Counted from the stretch's first letter, positions 35,767-47,978 are shown. The stretch: DNA of 64,000 bases from an uncultured Oscillospiraceae bacterium (GCA_958366985.1 CATXDC010000005.1:1-64000), one strand, 5' to 3'. Numbers and translations are program-made. The notes: generated from the sequence alone by a model not told the origin.

Positions 35767-36771
35767 ATGAAAATTCTCAGAGATGCGAGAGTCAGAAAAG
35801 CCTTTATTTTATGCCTGTGCCTCACTCTGATTGCAGGAGCAGTTGGTTTTATCGGCGGGCTGGTGTCAGCTGTTATTTCCTTTTGTACAGCTCTGATTAT
35901 AAGCAGCGTATATTTTACACTGACAGTAAGACGTATAAAAGAAATTGAAAGACTCAGCGAAAAAATCGACGGCATACTTTTCCATAATGAAAAAATGGAA
36001 ATGGATGAATACTGTGAGGGGGAGCTTTCGGTTTTAGCTTCGGAAATATATAAAATGACAGTGAGACTCCGTGAACAGGCAGATGCTCTCAAAAAGGATA
36101 AGGAAGATTTATCTGAGCTTATTGCTGATATATCACATCAGCTTAAAACGCCCCTTACTTCCATGGGGCTTATAGCTTCTCTTGCCTCTTCCGATAATAC
36201 AAGCCCTCAAAAGCGCAGAGAGCTTCTAAACAGTCAGACACTGCTTATTGAGCGTATGCAGTGGCTTATTTCATCGCTTTTAAAGCTTTCTGCCATAGAT
36301 GCCGGAACAGTTGCATTTTCAAAGGAGAAAATCTCCGCAAGGGAGCTTATAAATAAATCCTGTGAGCCTTTTTTAATTTCAATGGATATAAAGGGGCAGT
36401 CTCTTGAGGTTGTGTGCTCTGATGAAACCCTTGAGGCCGATTTAAAATGGACGGCGGAAGCTGTGGGAAATGTAATTAAAAACTGTACGGAGCATACTCC
36501 CGACGGCGGAAAAGTGACTGTTAAAGTGACTGAAAACCCTCTTTACACTGAGATTTCTGTTTCCGATACAGGCAGCGGAATTTCACAGAAAGATTTACCT
36601 CATATTTTCGAGAGATTTTATAAAGGAGAAAACGCTTCATCTCAGAGCGCAGGTATAGGTCTTGCCCTTGCAAGGACAATCACCGTTTCTCAGGACGGAA
36701 CTCTTACCGCCTCAAACGGAAAAAATGGCGGAGCGGAATTTGTGTTCCGATTTTACCGCAGTGTTGTATGA
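35767..36771 (+). CDS. Membrane sensor histidine kinase
   Basis: A 334-residue kinase. Two closely spaced membrane helices lie near residues 11-55 with almost no outside loop, the layout of kinases that sense through a partner transporter. The phosphorylated His is near residue 124 (DISHQLKTPLTSMG). The ATP-binding domain shows the N box (NVIKNCTEHTP), SDTGSGIS and GIGLALA. Neighbouring ABC transporter genes suggest a BceRS/VraSR-like antimicrobial-peptide response, by inference. Confidence 0.92.
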   Translation: MKILRDARVRKAFILCLCLTLIAGAVGFIGGLVSAVISFCTALIISSVYFTLTVRRIKEIERLSEKIDGILFHNEKMEMDEYCEGELSVLASEIYKMTVRLREQADALKKDKEDLSELIADISHQLKTPLTSMGLIASLASSDNTSPQKRRELLNSQTLLIERMQWLISSLLKLSAIDAGTVAFSKEKISARELINKSCEPFLISMDIKGQSLEVVCSDETLEADLKWTAEAVGNVIKNCTEHTPDGGKVTVKVTENPLYTEISVSDTGSGISQKDLPHIFERFYKGENASSQSAGIGLALARTITVSQDGTLTASNGKNGGAEFVFRFYRSVV

Positions 36772-36774
36772 TTA

Positions 36775-36846
36775 AGTTTAAATATTCCCTGTTTTTCATA
36801 TTGCAGATGTTGTCTGTTTTGAAGAAACAGGGATTTTCTTATTTTG
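36775..36846 (+). terminator. Terminator after the kinase gene
   Basis: CCCTGTTT (36787-36794) pairs with AAACAGGG (36825-36832), followed by ATTTTCTTATTTT. The loop is long (30 nt). Confidence 0.55.
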
Positions 36847-36851
36847 CAGCT

Positions 36852-36908
36852 AAAGTGACTAAACAGTCACTTTAAAGTCACTTTAGTGTCACCTTAAAGG
36901 GATATTAT
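36852..36908 (+). promoter_or_regulatory. Regulator-binding repeats and promoter of the ABC transporter
   Basis: Three direct repeats of 11-bp period start at 36866, 36877 and 36888 (GTCACTTTAAA, GTCACTTTAGT, GTCACCTTAAA). AAAGTGACT (36852-36860) adds an inverted half-site. They cover the -35 region; a TATTAT (36903-36908) would be the -10. OmpR-family activators bind such direct repeats at one helical turn. Confidence 0.75.
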
Positions 36909-36934
36909 AAGATCATCAAAACAGGAGGTGTATT

Positions 36935-37618
36935 ATGGAAATTTTAAAAGTAGAAAATCTGTGTAAAGTTTATGGTAAGGGCGAAAACGAAGTCCGAGCC
37001 CTTGATAATGTATCTTTCAGTGTTTCAAAGGGAGAGTTTGTGGCTATAATCGGACCTTCAGGTTCAGGTAAATCAACTCTTCTTCATATTATCGGCGGAG
37101 TTGATAAACCTACATCTGGAAAGGTGTATATGGACGGCTGCGACGTGTATAGTCAGAACGACGAGCAGCTTGCGGTATTTCGCCGTAGACAGGTTGGACT
37201 TATCTATCAGTTTTATAACCTTATTCCCGTTTTAAATGTAAGAGAGAATATAACCCTGCCTGTTCTTATGGACGGCAGAAAGGTGGACGAAAAGCGTTTA
37301 AGGGAGCTTGTTGACACCCTTGACTTAAAGGGCAGGGAAAGGCATCTGCCCAATGAGCTTTCCGGCGGACAGCAGCAGAGAGTATCAATAGGCAGAGCTC
37401 TGATGACTGCTCCGGCAGTGGTTCTTGCCGACGAGCCAACGGGAAACCTCGATTCAAAAAACAGCCGTGAAATAGTAGAGCTTTTAAAGCTCTCCAACAA
37501 AAAATATAATCAGACTCTTATTGTAATAACCCATGACGAAAGCATTGCACTTCAGGCGGATAGAATTATCTCCATTGAAGACGGTAGAATCGCAAGGGAC
37601 GAGGTGATAAGGGCATGA
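36935..37618 (+). CDS. ABC transporter ATP-binding protein
   Basis: A 227-residue ATPase of the LolD/MacB/BceA type. Walker A GPSGSGKST is near residue 40, the signature LSGGQQQR near 145, and Walker B VVLADEPTGNLDSKN near 165, followed by the switch His (VITHD). It overlaps the permease gene by 4 nt. Together they form a transporter controlled by the upstream two-component system. Confidence 0.94.
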   Translation: MEILKVENLCKVYGKGENEVRALDNVSFSVSKGEFVAIIGPSGSGKSTLLHIIGGVDKPTSGKVYMDGCDVYSQNDEQLAVFRRRQVGLIYQFYNLIPVLNVRENITLPVLMDGRKVDEKRLRELVDTLDLKGRERHLPNELSGGQQQRVSIGRALMTAPAVVLADEPTGNLDSKNSREIVELLKLSNKKYNQTLIVITHDESIALQADRIISIEDGRIARDEVIRA

Positions 37619-40218
37619 ATATCTTTTCAAAGCTTACCCTTAAAACCTTAAAGGAGAATAGGACAAGGACTCTTGTAACCATTGCGGGAATTATTATTTC
37701 TGCTGCTATGTTTACGGCTATTACAACCCTCATAGTCAGTTTACAGACTTATATGTATAATTCTACCGGTGCCACTGAGGGCTTTTTTCACGGCAAGATT
37801 ATGTCTATAACCCAGGAAGAGGTAAATGAGTACAAGAAAAACGAACATCTTGAAAGCTATTTTACCAGCCGCAGTATAGGTTATGCTGAACTTGAAGGAA
37901 TAGAAAATGAGGCGAAACCTTATTTATTCCTTTTGGAGCCTGACAATAACTTTCTTAAAAATATGCCGGTGAATGTAACCTCCGGACATCTTCCTCAAAA
38001 TGACAGTGAAATTCTCATACCTGACCATTTAAACTCAAACGGCGGAGTGAAGCTCGAAATTGGTCAGGAAATAAAATTGCAGGTGGGGAAGAGAGTTTCG
38101 GACGGATATTATTTTTGGCAGGATACTCCTTATCACTTGTATGAGGACGGAGAAGAGGCCGAATATATAGAAAAGAATTTTACCAAAACCTATACTGTTT
38201 GCGGATTCTATGAACGTACAAGCCAAAGCAGCTGGAGCTTTGAGCCTTACAGTGCTCCGGGATATACCGCTATTGTAAAAAATCAGAACGTGCAAAATGC
38301 TCCTATTGATTTTTATTACAATATGGATACTGGAAGGCACGCCATTGATTTTTACTTGCAGATGGTTGACAATAATATGCATGTATATGAAAATACCGAT
38401 CTGCTTCTGGCTGAAGGAACATATATCAATGAAAATTTTAATACTGTTCTTTATTCTCTTGCGGCTATTTTGATAGCAATAATAGTTTTTGCATCGGTGG
38501 CTCTTATATATAATGCGTTTGCAATTTCCGTAAGTTCAAGAACAAAACAGTTTGGTCTGCTCTCTTCAATCGGAGCTACAAAAAGACAGATGAAATCCAT
38601 GGTCTTCCGTGAAGCTGTGTTTTTGAGTATTATCGGAATCCCCATAGGTATTCTCTGCGGACTCGGCGGAATAGGTATTACCCTTAATTTAATCGGTGAC
38701 AAATTCAGCTTTATGGGTATAGGCAATGAAAACGTCAAAATGGCAATAGACTTTTCACCGCTGTCAGTTATAATTGCCGCTGTTATAGCCTTTGTAACCG
38801 TCCTTATTTCCGCATATATTCCGTCAAAACGCTGTGCGAAAGTTACGGCAATAGAAGCTATAAGGCAAAATAAGGATATAAAAACAGAAAAGCACAAAGA
38901 AATAAAGACATCAAAATTTTTCGGCAAGCTTTTTGGATTTAACGGTATGTTGGCTCAAAAGTATATGGGCAGGGATAAGAAAAAGTACAGGACTGTTACA
39001 GCTTCCCTTGCCATGAGCGTTATTCTGATTATTTCTTCGGGAGCCTTTTCTGTCAATCTCATTTCTTCGGCAACCGGAATGCTTACTGACGGAAACGCAG
39101 ATTTACTATACAGCATAAATTCTGACGGAAATCCTGATACCTATAAGGATATCACTGCGGGATTTGAACTGGCTAAGGAAACAGCCGAAGAAGCAGTAAA
39201 GCTTGGCTATGCAGAAGAATATATTATACGGAGCACTTTGTCTTATTACGGTGAACCCCAGGGAGGCAAAGCAACAAATTCTTCAGACGTTACTTCAGTA
39301 GAAATATGTTTTATTGATGATGAGGCTTTTGACAGCTACGCCAGGAAAATCGGAGCAGATCCCGCTGATTTTAAAGATCCCGAAAATCCCAAAGGTATCC
39401 TGTACGCAAAGGCGAAGAAGCAATACGATCAAACTACAAAGAAATATAAAAGCTATGATATTTTTGAAGATACTCCTGATAGTTTCACAGGAACTTACTC
39501 TGTTGTAGATGATTTAATAGATAAGGAGGAAAAAAATAAACCACTTACTTGCTATGTAGGCGCTGAGGCGGATGTCCAGACGGATATTTATTATAATATG
39601 GATACAACAGTTCGCGAGATTATTTATCCTATATCTGTATATGAAAGCTTTGAACTTGATAATCCGTTTCATTATGGTGTAATTACACTGTTTATTTCAG
39701 AAAAACCGGACACACTGCAAAGTTATATTCTTTCCAACGGTAAAGGCACAGGTGACGGAATGTCTGTAACCAATATATACAGCAATACCAAGAATGGCCG
39801 TGACATGGCAACTGTTATAACGGTTTTCGCTTACGGATTCATAACTCTTATTGCACTTATTGCAGTTGCAAATATATTCAATACCGTCTCGACGGGAATA
39901 ATTCTCCGCAGGAAAGAGTTTGCGATGCTCAAATCTGTCGGCATGACCGATAAAGGTGTTGTAAAGATACTTTCACTGGAAAGCCTAATGAGTGGCTTCA
40001 AGTCACTGGTTATAGGACTTCCTGTTTCGGCGGTTGTGTGCGTGTTAATTAATCTTGCAATTAAGCAGGGAGTTGAGACATCATTCCTGATACCCTGGGC
40101 TTCGGTTATCGGTGCAGTAGCGGGAGTATTTGCGGTAATGTTTATATCCATGCTGTATGCTGCAAACCGACTCAAAAAAGAAAATATTCTCGACTCAATA
40201 AGAGACGAGAACATCTAA
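37615..40218 (+). CDS. FtsX-like ABC transporter permease
   Basis: An 867-residue permease. It has a first membrane helix near residues 17-45, a large outside domain (about 50-280), three helices at about 280-400 with the FtsX signature (FGLLSSIGATKRQMKSMVFR), then a second half with another outside domain and three C-terminal helices (KEFAMLKSVGMTDKGVVKIL). This duplicated FtsX arrangement fits peptide-antibiotic detoxification or lipoprotein-related transporters more than import. The substrate is not known. Confidence 0.88.
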   Translation: MNIFSKLTLKTLKENRTRTLVTIAGIIISAAMFTAITTLIVSLQTYMYNSTGATEGFFHGKIMSITQEEVNEYKKNEHLESYFTSRSIGYAELEGIENEAKPYLFLLEPDNNFLKNMPVNVTSGHLPQNDSEILIPDHLNSNGGVKLEIGQEIKLQVGKRVSDGYYFWQDTPYHLYEDGEEAEYIEKNFTKTYTVCGFYERTSQSSWSFEPYSAPGYTAIVKNQNVQNAPIDFYYNMDTGRHAIDFYLQMVDNNMHVYENTDLLLAEGTYINENFNTVLYSLAAILIAIIVFASVALIYNAFAISVSSRTKQFGLLSSIGATKRQMKSMVFREAVFLSIIGIPIGILCGLGGIGITLNLIGDKFSFMGIGNENVKMAIDFSPLSVIIAAVIAFVTVLISAYIPSKRCAKVTAIEAIRQNKDIKTEKHKEIKTSKFFGKLFGFNGMLAQKYMGRDKKKYRTVTASLAMSVILIISSGAFSVNLISSATGMLTDGNADLLYSINSDGNPDTYKDITAGFELAKETAEEAVKLGYAEEYIIRSTLSYYGEPQGGKATNSSDVTSVEICFIDDEAFDSYARKIGADPADFKDPENPKGILYAKAKKQYDQTTKKYKSYDIFEDTPDSFTGTYSVVDDLIDKEEKNKPLTCYVGAEADVQTDIYYNMDTTVREIIYPISVYESFELDNPFHYGVITLFISEKPDTLQSYILSNGKGTGDGMSVTNIYSNTKNGRDMATVITVFAYGFITLIALIAVANIFNTVSTGIILRRKEFAMLKSVGMTDKGVVKILSLESLMSGFKSLVIGLPVSAVVCVLINLAIKQGVETSFLIPWASVIGAVAGVFAVMFISMLYAANRLKKENILDSIRDENI

Positions 40219-40229
40219 GTAAATCAATT

Positions 40230-40275
40230 AAAGCAGCTCTTTGCTTTTTGGCAGGGAGCTGTTTTTTTCTTTTTG
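40230..40275 (+). terminator. Terminator of the transporter operon
   Basis: AAAGCAGCTC pairs through CAGCTC/GAGCTG (40233-40238, 40256-40261), followed by a run of seven T and further T-rich bases. Confidence 0.7.
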
Positions 40276-40444
40276 GAATTATGAGTTCATAAAAACAAAT
40301 ACAGCAACTATTACAAATTAATTGTATATCTATTACGCAAAACGCTAAAATTTATGACCGTCAGCCAGTTTTTTTGAAAAAATATTCAAAATTATTTTTT
40401 GTTGTGCTAATATTGATATATGTATTTTTGAGGGAGGGATTTTT

Positions 40445-41902
40445 ACGAAAAGATTTACAAAAATAATATCAGCAGGACTTGCTTTAGCTCTTACGGCGCT
40501 GACACTTTCATCCTGCAAAAGCGATATTCCAGAGAATACCGCAAAGCTGACTATTGACACTTCCGTAAAGCATCAGACTTTTGAGGGCTTTGGCGCAAGC
40601 AGCGCATGGTGGAGCCAGGATGTAGGCGGCTGGACAGAGAAGGACGAAGACGGTGTACCTGTAAGAGAGGCCATAATGGAGCTTCTGTATAGTCAGGATA
40701 ACGGTATAGGAATGCAGATATATCGTTATAATCTGGGAGCGGGTACAGGCACAGGCGAAAAAAACGGTACATTCGAAAACTACTGGCGTTCCGGTCAGAG
40801 CTTTATTGACGATAACGGAAATATTGACTACACACTGGATGCAAATGCCCTTTGGTGCCTTAACAGAGCCATTGAGCTTGGAGTTAAAGATGTTGTATTT
40901 TTCTCTAACAGTGCACCTGATACAATGACCTTAAACGGTAAGCCGCATGGTGATGTGTCAAAGAAGAAGACAACTAACCTTTCACCGGATAAATATCAGG
41001 AATTTGCAGATTATGTTCTTGATGCAGTGGAATATTTCCTTTCAAAGGGCGTGCCCATAACTGAGATTTCACCTATCAATGAACCTCAGTGGAAGTGGCA
41101 GGGCGGACAGGAAGGCTGTCACTTTGAACCTGATGAAATGGTTGCTCTCTATAAGGTTTTCTATAACGAAATGGAAAAACGTGGACTTCTTGATAAAGTA
41201 AGCCTTGGCATGTTTGAATCAGGCCAGTGGGGCGGCAGTGACTTTAAAAAGTGGTTCAAAGCCATTATGGAGGATGAAACTCTCAGCCAGTACATAACCA
41301 CAGTACAGTCACATTCATATAACAGCTCAGAAGAGGATAAAGCCAAAACCGCTCAGTGGCTGGATAAGAATTATCCCGACCTTAAGAGAAGCTGTACCGA
41401 ATGGACTGAAATGGAAAATCTCGGCAAGGATATCGGTATGGATTCAGCCCTTGATATGGCGAATATGATCTGCACCGACCTTACAACTCTTGATGCGGTA
41501 TCATGGAGCTACTGGATCGCCGTTTCCTGCTATGACTGGCGTGACGGACTTATTTATGTTGATACCGATTCCCATGAATACACCGTTACAAAGCGTCTTT
41601 ATGAATACGGCAATTTTACAAAATTTATAAAGCCCGGATATGTAAGAGTGGAATCCACTCTTGAGGGTGACGATGTAAAAGCCGTTACATTTGAAAACGG
41701 CGATGAGCTTGTAACAGTAGTTGTAAACTCATCTCTTTCCTATAAGGATATGGCAATAAACGCAGAAGGATACACTGTTTCCGAGCTTCACCTTACAGAT
41801 GAAACAAATAACCTTAAAAAGCTCAATACAGAAAAATATCTCACTGAGTCAGGAGTCAATCTTCCTCCGAGAAGCGTTATGACAATAGTGATGAGCAAAT
41901 AA
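40445..41902 (+). CDS. GH30-like glycoside hydrolase, lipoprotein, ACG start
   Basis: A 485-residue frame. Its N-terminus reads KRFTKIISAGLALALTALTL followed by SSC, a full lipoprotein signal peptide with lipobox LSSC, but the codon in the start position is ACG (40445), 6 nt after GGGAGGG. No in-frame ATG, GTG or TTG stands nearby upstream; the next ATG (40676) would cut into the catalytic domain. The mature part begins with QTFEGFGASSAWWSQD, a GH30-type start. Probable acid Glu is in SPINEPQWKW (about 213) and nucleophile Glu in SCTEWTEM (about 315). A beta-1,6-galactan- or glucan-type substrate is possible but not provable. It would be anchored by Lgt. Confidence 0.75.
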   Translation, partial: TKRFTKIISAGLALALTALTLSSCKSDIPENTAKLTIDTSVKHQTFEGFGASSAWWSQDVGGWTEKDEDGVPVREAIMELLYSQDNGIGMQIYRYNLGAGTGTGEKNGTFENYWRSGQSFIDDNGNIDYTLDANALWCLNRAIELGVKDVVFFSNSAPDTMTLNGKPHGDVSKKKTTNLSPDKYQEFADYVLDAVEYFLSKGVPITEISPINEPQWKWQGGQEGCHFEPDEMVALYKVFYNEMEKRGLLDKVSLGMFESGQWGGSDFKKWFKAIMEDETLSQYITTVQSHSYNSSEEDKAKTAQWLDKNYPDLKRSCTEWTEMENLGKDIGMDSALDMANMICTDLTTLDAVSWSYWIAVSCYDWRDGLIYVDTDSHEYTVTKRLYEYGNFTKFIKPGYVRVESTLEGDDVKAVTFENGDELVTVVVNSSLSYKDMAINAEGYTVSELHLTDETNNLKKLNTEKYLTESGVNLPPRSVMTIVMSK

Positions 41903-41917
41903 GTTTTAAACAAAATC

Positions 41918-41953
41918 AATCCGCCCTGTGGAAAATCACAGGGCGGATTTTTT
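41918..41953. terminator. Bidirectional terminator
   Basis: TCCGCCCTGTG pairs with CACAGGGCGGA around GAAAAT, with T-run on the plus side. It separates the convergent GH30 and lectin genes. Confidence 0.85.
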
Positions 41954-41969
41954 ACGGTATGAAGTTTTA

Positions 41970-42650
41970 TTATTTCTTTTTTGTTTTAGCTGTGGTTTTG
42001 GCGGTCTTGGAAGCTGTTTTTGCGGCGGGAGCCTTTACAGCTTCTGCTTTTTTGGTTTCAGCTTTAGGGGCAGCCTTTACAGGCTCTTCCTTCTTATCGG
42101 AAGCTTTGGGAGTTGCTGTCTTTTTTGTCTGAGCTTTGGGAGCTTCTGTTTTTGCAGCTGCGGGCTTTTTAGGCTCAGCTTTTACAGCCGCTTTTCTTGA
42201 AACGGGAACAGCTGTAATTTTCCACATCTGATTGTCGCCGTTCAGGTCGTCCCATATCTGGAGAGGAGTTCCGTCCTCGTCGGAAATGTCTACAACGTCT
42301 ATGCATTTTCCGGATGCTGCACTTTTCAGTTTATAAATTCCTGCTTTAACTTTTTCGGCGTTCCAAAGCTGATTGTCCTCACCGGTCTTTTCCCACATAT
42401 GGATTCTTGCGCCGTTTACGGTTCCTGCAAGAACAACGTCGGCAACCTTACCGCTCAGGACTGAAACAAGTATGTAAGAGTCTTTTTCTTTCACAATTTT
42501 CCATTTCTGGCTGTCATCTTTTCTTGCGGATGCGATAAACAGTTCTCCCTCTTCATCTGCGGTCAAAAATTTTCCGCTGAGAACATTTGAAATTTTATAG
42601 AGCTTTTCTTCATTAAACAAGGTTTTCTCGCTTTTTACACTTTTCGGCAT
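41970..42650 (-). CDS. Ricin-type lectin domain with H1-like Lys/Ala/Pro tail
   Basis: A 226-residue protein. Residues 10-150 form a beta-trefoil with the repeated QxW motif (DSQKWKI, DNQLWNA, DNQMWKI), as in CBM13/ricin B. The last 75 residues consist almost only of Lys, Ala, Pro, Thr and Glu (PKKPAAAKTEAPKAQTKK), resembling bacterial histone-H1-like or cell-wall-binding tails. There is no signal peptide, so the protein appears cytoplasmic unless released another way. AAGGAG precedes the ATG. Function unknown. Confidence 0.82.
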   Translation of the reverse strand: MPKSVKSEKTLFNEEKLYKISNVLSGKFLTADEEGELFIASARKDDSQKWKIVKEKDSYILVSVLSGKVADVVLAGTVNGARIHMWEKTGEDNQLWNAEKVKAGIYKLKSAASGKCIDVVDISDEDGTPLQIWDDLNGDNQMWKITAVPVSRKAAVKAEPKKPAAAKTEAPKAQTKKTATPKASDKKEEPVKAAPKAETKKAEAVKAPAAKTASKTAKTTAKTKKK

Positions 42651-42694
42651 AATAATTCTCCTTATTTGAACTTATTTTACATACCGCAATACTA

Positions 42695-42722
42695 AGTATA
42701 TCACAAAACCAAAAAATGTCAA
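42695..42722 (-). promoter_or_regulatory. Promoter of the lectin gene
   Basis: Minus strand: TTGACA (42722-42717), a 16-bp spacer, TATACT (42700-42695). Confidence 0.75.
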
Positions 42723-42850
42723 CTTGCACAAATGAGACCGACAAAATTCTACAAAATGCACATTTGGTATGTTTGTATATTTGTTTAATAAAATGTTAGC
42801 TCTATGGTAAAACATTCCTATATATGTTAAAATAAATAAAATATCCATAT

Positions 42851-42868
42851 CGCAATAAAATTATTGCG
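42851..42868. promoter_or_regulatory. Operator-like inverted repeat before lacZ
   Basis: CGCAATAA (42851-42858), 2 bp, TTATTGCG (42861-42868): perfect 8-bp arms about 30 bp before the lacZ start. It may be a repressor site for sugar control. The lacZ promoter itself is not clear in the A/T-rich sequence before it. Confidence 0.5.
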
Positions 42869-42873
42869 GCTAA

Positions 42874-46053
<3,180 letters not shown>

Positions 46054-46094
46054 TGGTCACTGATTAAAAGCTGAAAGATAAACCTAAAAATACA

Positions 46095-46140
46095 AAAAGC
46101 ACATTTACAGTTTAGGCTGTAAATGTGCTTTTACTTTTCA
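46095..46140 (+). terminator. Terminator of lacZ
   Basis: AAAAGCACATTTACAG (46095-46110) pairs with CTGTAAATGTGCTTTT (46117-46132). It is symmetrical enough to serve the convergent gene as well. Confidence 0.85.
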
Positions 46141-46161
46141 CTTAATTTCCGGTAAAGAAAT

Positions 46162-46671
46162 TTAAATATATTCTTCTAAAAGTTTTCTGTTTTCCTCACT
46201 GAGATTAAGATAATCATCTGGAGCTGAAAGAGTTTCTCTTATTATAAACGAAAGGGACCATCTGTCTGAGTAATCCTTTGCGCTGTCGTCACGGTACGGG
46301 TTTTCCGAAAGCAGGTCAAGAACCTCTTTTATAATATCGGTGTTTCCAGTTTTTACAAGCCTTTTGAGAATAAATACAATACTGTATTTATAAGTGTTAA
46401 GCTCACCGAAAACTGTTTTTCTTAAATCGGGATTATTTAAAATTACTGGTATAAGAAAATCCTTTGATTTTTTGTGGAGTAAAAATCTCGTAACGCATCT
46501 TGCGGTGCTGGCGCTTTTTCCACGCACGGCAAAATCTTCACGGTGACTTTTTAAAAACTCCTTTACGAACTCCAAGGCCTCTTCAGGTGAAGAATAGGTA
46601 AGGGAATCTATGTAATCCCCTACGGCTCTTTCGTTTTGGGGCAGGGTTAGGGTAAGAAATGAGTTTTCCAT
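46162..46671 (-). CDS. Uncharacterised helical protein at the end of the mur operon
   Basis: A 169-residue protein that looks all-alpha, with short repeating helices (FLKSHREDFAVRGKSAS, then FLIPVILNNPDLRKTVF and LLSENPYRDD), reminiscent of HEAT-like repeats. No catalytic motif or membrane segment is seen. Its ATG shares one base with the murD stop codon (TAATG), so translation is coupled to MurD. I do not recognise a family. A role in wall synthesis is suggested only by position. Confidence 0.7.
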   Translation of the reverse strand: MENSFLTLTLPQNERAVGDYIDSLTYSSPEEALEFVKEFLKSHREDFAVRGKSASTARCVTRFLLHKKSKDFLIPVILNNPDLRKTVFGELNTYKYSIVFILKRLVKTGNTDIIKEVLDLLSENPYRDDSAKDYSDRWSLSFIIRETLSAPDDYLNLSEENRKLLEEYI

Positions 46672-47978
46672 TATTTCTCTCCCAGCTTTTTAATAAGGCT
46701 CTTATAGTGTTCGCCTTTTTCTTCAAAGTTTTTATATCTGTTATAACTTGAAGCGGCAGGGGACAGGAGACATATTTTTCCGCTTTCTGTAAATTCATAA
46801 GCTGCTTTTACAGCTTCTTCCATATCCTTTGCAATTACAATATTCTTATCGCTGCCCATTTCTTTAAGGCTGTTTCCTATGGCGTGGCCTGTTTCGGGAA
46901 GGCAGATGATGTTATCCACATTACAGCCTGAAAGATCTTTTATAAAGTCGCTGTAATCAAGTCCTCTGTCGTTGCCGCCGATTATAAGGCTGCCGACCTT
47001 TTTAAGAGCTTCAACAGCGCACATAACAGCTTCGGGAATTGTGGCAATTGAGTCATTGTAAAAAGTTATGCCCTTGTATGTTCCCACATTTTCCATGCGG
47101 TGAGGGATTCCGTCAAAGGATTCAATGCCTGCACGGATGAATTTATCCTCAATTCCCAGAGCTCTTGCGGCAGTTGCTGCAAGGAGAATGTCAAAGCGGT
47201 TGTGACGGCCTAAAAGTCGTGGATTGCAGGACACAAGCTCTTTAAGGAACTGATCTTTTTCCGCATCCTCTGCGCTTATGCCGATTTTCTTAGACTTGAT
47301 TTCACTTTCGTCAATAAACTCTGAAATTCCCTGATCAGCGTTATAGATGAAAATATCATTTTCTTTTTGGTTTTTGACTATATTAAGCTTTGCGTTTACA
47401 TATCCCTTAAAGCCGTTATAGTGGTCAAGGTGTTCGGGATATACGTTTGTGAGAACCCCGATGTGAGGGGATGTTCTTGTAAACTCGAGCTGATGAGATG
47501 AAAGCTCGATTACGGGAATCATCTTTTCTGCATTGCCGAGGCTTTCAAAAACAGGCACACCGATGTTACCGATAAGAGCAGTGTTTATGCCGGCAGCTTT
47601 GAGGATAAGATAAGTGAGGGTGGAAGTGGTTGTTTTGCCCTTTGTGCCGGTAATTCCTATGCACTTGCATCCGGCAAATTTCAAAAACAGATCTGTCTGG
47701 CAGGTAACTGTTACATTTTCCTTTATTTCAACATCTCTTACAGAAATTCCGGGGCTTTTTATGACCACTTCAAAGTCGTTGATAACGGACATATATCCGT
47801 CGCCGCAGAAAAGGTTAACGTTTTTATCCTCAATGGTTACAGGGAATTTATCTGCAATTGAAATTTCCTTTTCGGGTAAAAACTCTCTTATAAGGCGATA
47901 GGTTGAGCGTCCCTCTCTGCCGAAGCCGAGAATGAGCACAGACCTTTCTCTTAAATAATCAATTAGAGGCTGAAACAT
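46671..47978 (-). CDS. murD: MurD-type ligase, probably adding L-glutamate
   Basis: A 435-residue Mur ligase. The N-terminal UDP-binding part has VLILGFGREGRSTYRL, the ATP loop is GITGTKGKTTTSTL, the central part ELSSHQLEFT and NVYPEHLDHY, and the C-terminal domain contains GGNDRGLDYSDF. The ATG at 47978 is used: an upstream frame to 48026 lies within the preceding gene. It overlaps a MurL-like epimerase gene by 20 nt. In Xanthomonas, MurD2 next to MurL attaches L-Glu to UDP-MurNAc-L-Ala, and MurL then epimerises it. The same division of labour is likely here, by context. Confidence 0.85.
   Translation of the reverse strand: MFQPLIDYLRERSVLILGFGREGRSTYRLIREFLPEKEISIADKFPVTIEDKNVNLFCGDGYMSVINDFEVVIKSPGISVRDVEIKENVTVTCQTDLFLKFAGCKCIGITGTKGKTTTSTLTYLILKAAGINTALIGNIGVPVFESLGNAEKMIPVIELSSHQLEFTRTSPHIGVLTNVYPEHLDHYNGFKGYVNAKLNIVKNQKENDIFIYNADQGISEFIDESEIKSKKIGISAEDAEKDQFLKELVSCNPRLLGRHNRFDILLAATAARALGIEDKFIRAGIESFDGIPHRMENVGTYKGITFYNDSIATIPEAVMCAVEALKKVGSLIIGGNDRGLDYSDFIKDLSGCNVDNIICLPETGHAIGNSLKEMGSDKNIVIAKDMEEAVKAAYEFTESGKICLLSPAASSYNRYKNFEEKGEHYKSLIKKLGEK

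Noticed and set aside
37615..40218. Permease as two fused genes or a frameshift
   Set aside because: The duplicated FtsX layout and length are normal for this transporter type, and the frame is continuous.
40676..41902. GH30 gene starting at the ATG at 40676
   Set aside because: This would remove the signal peptide, lipobox and the first strands of the catalytic domain, all of which are coded in frame just upstream.
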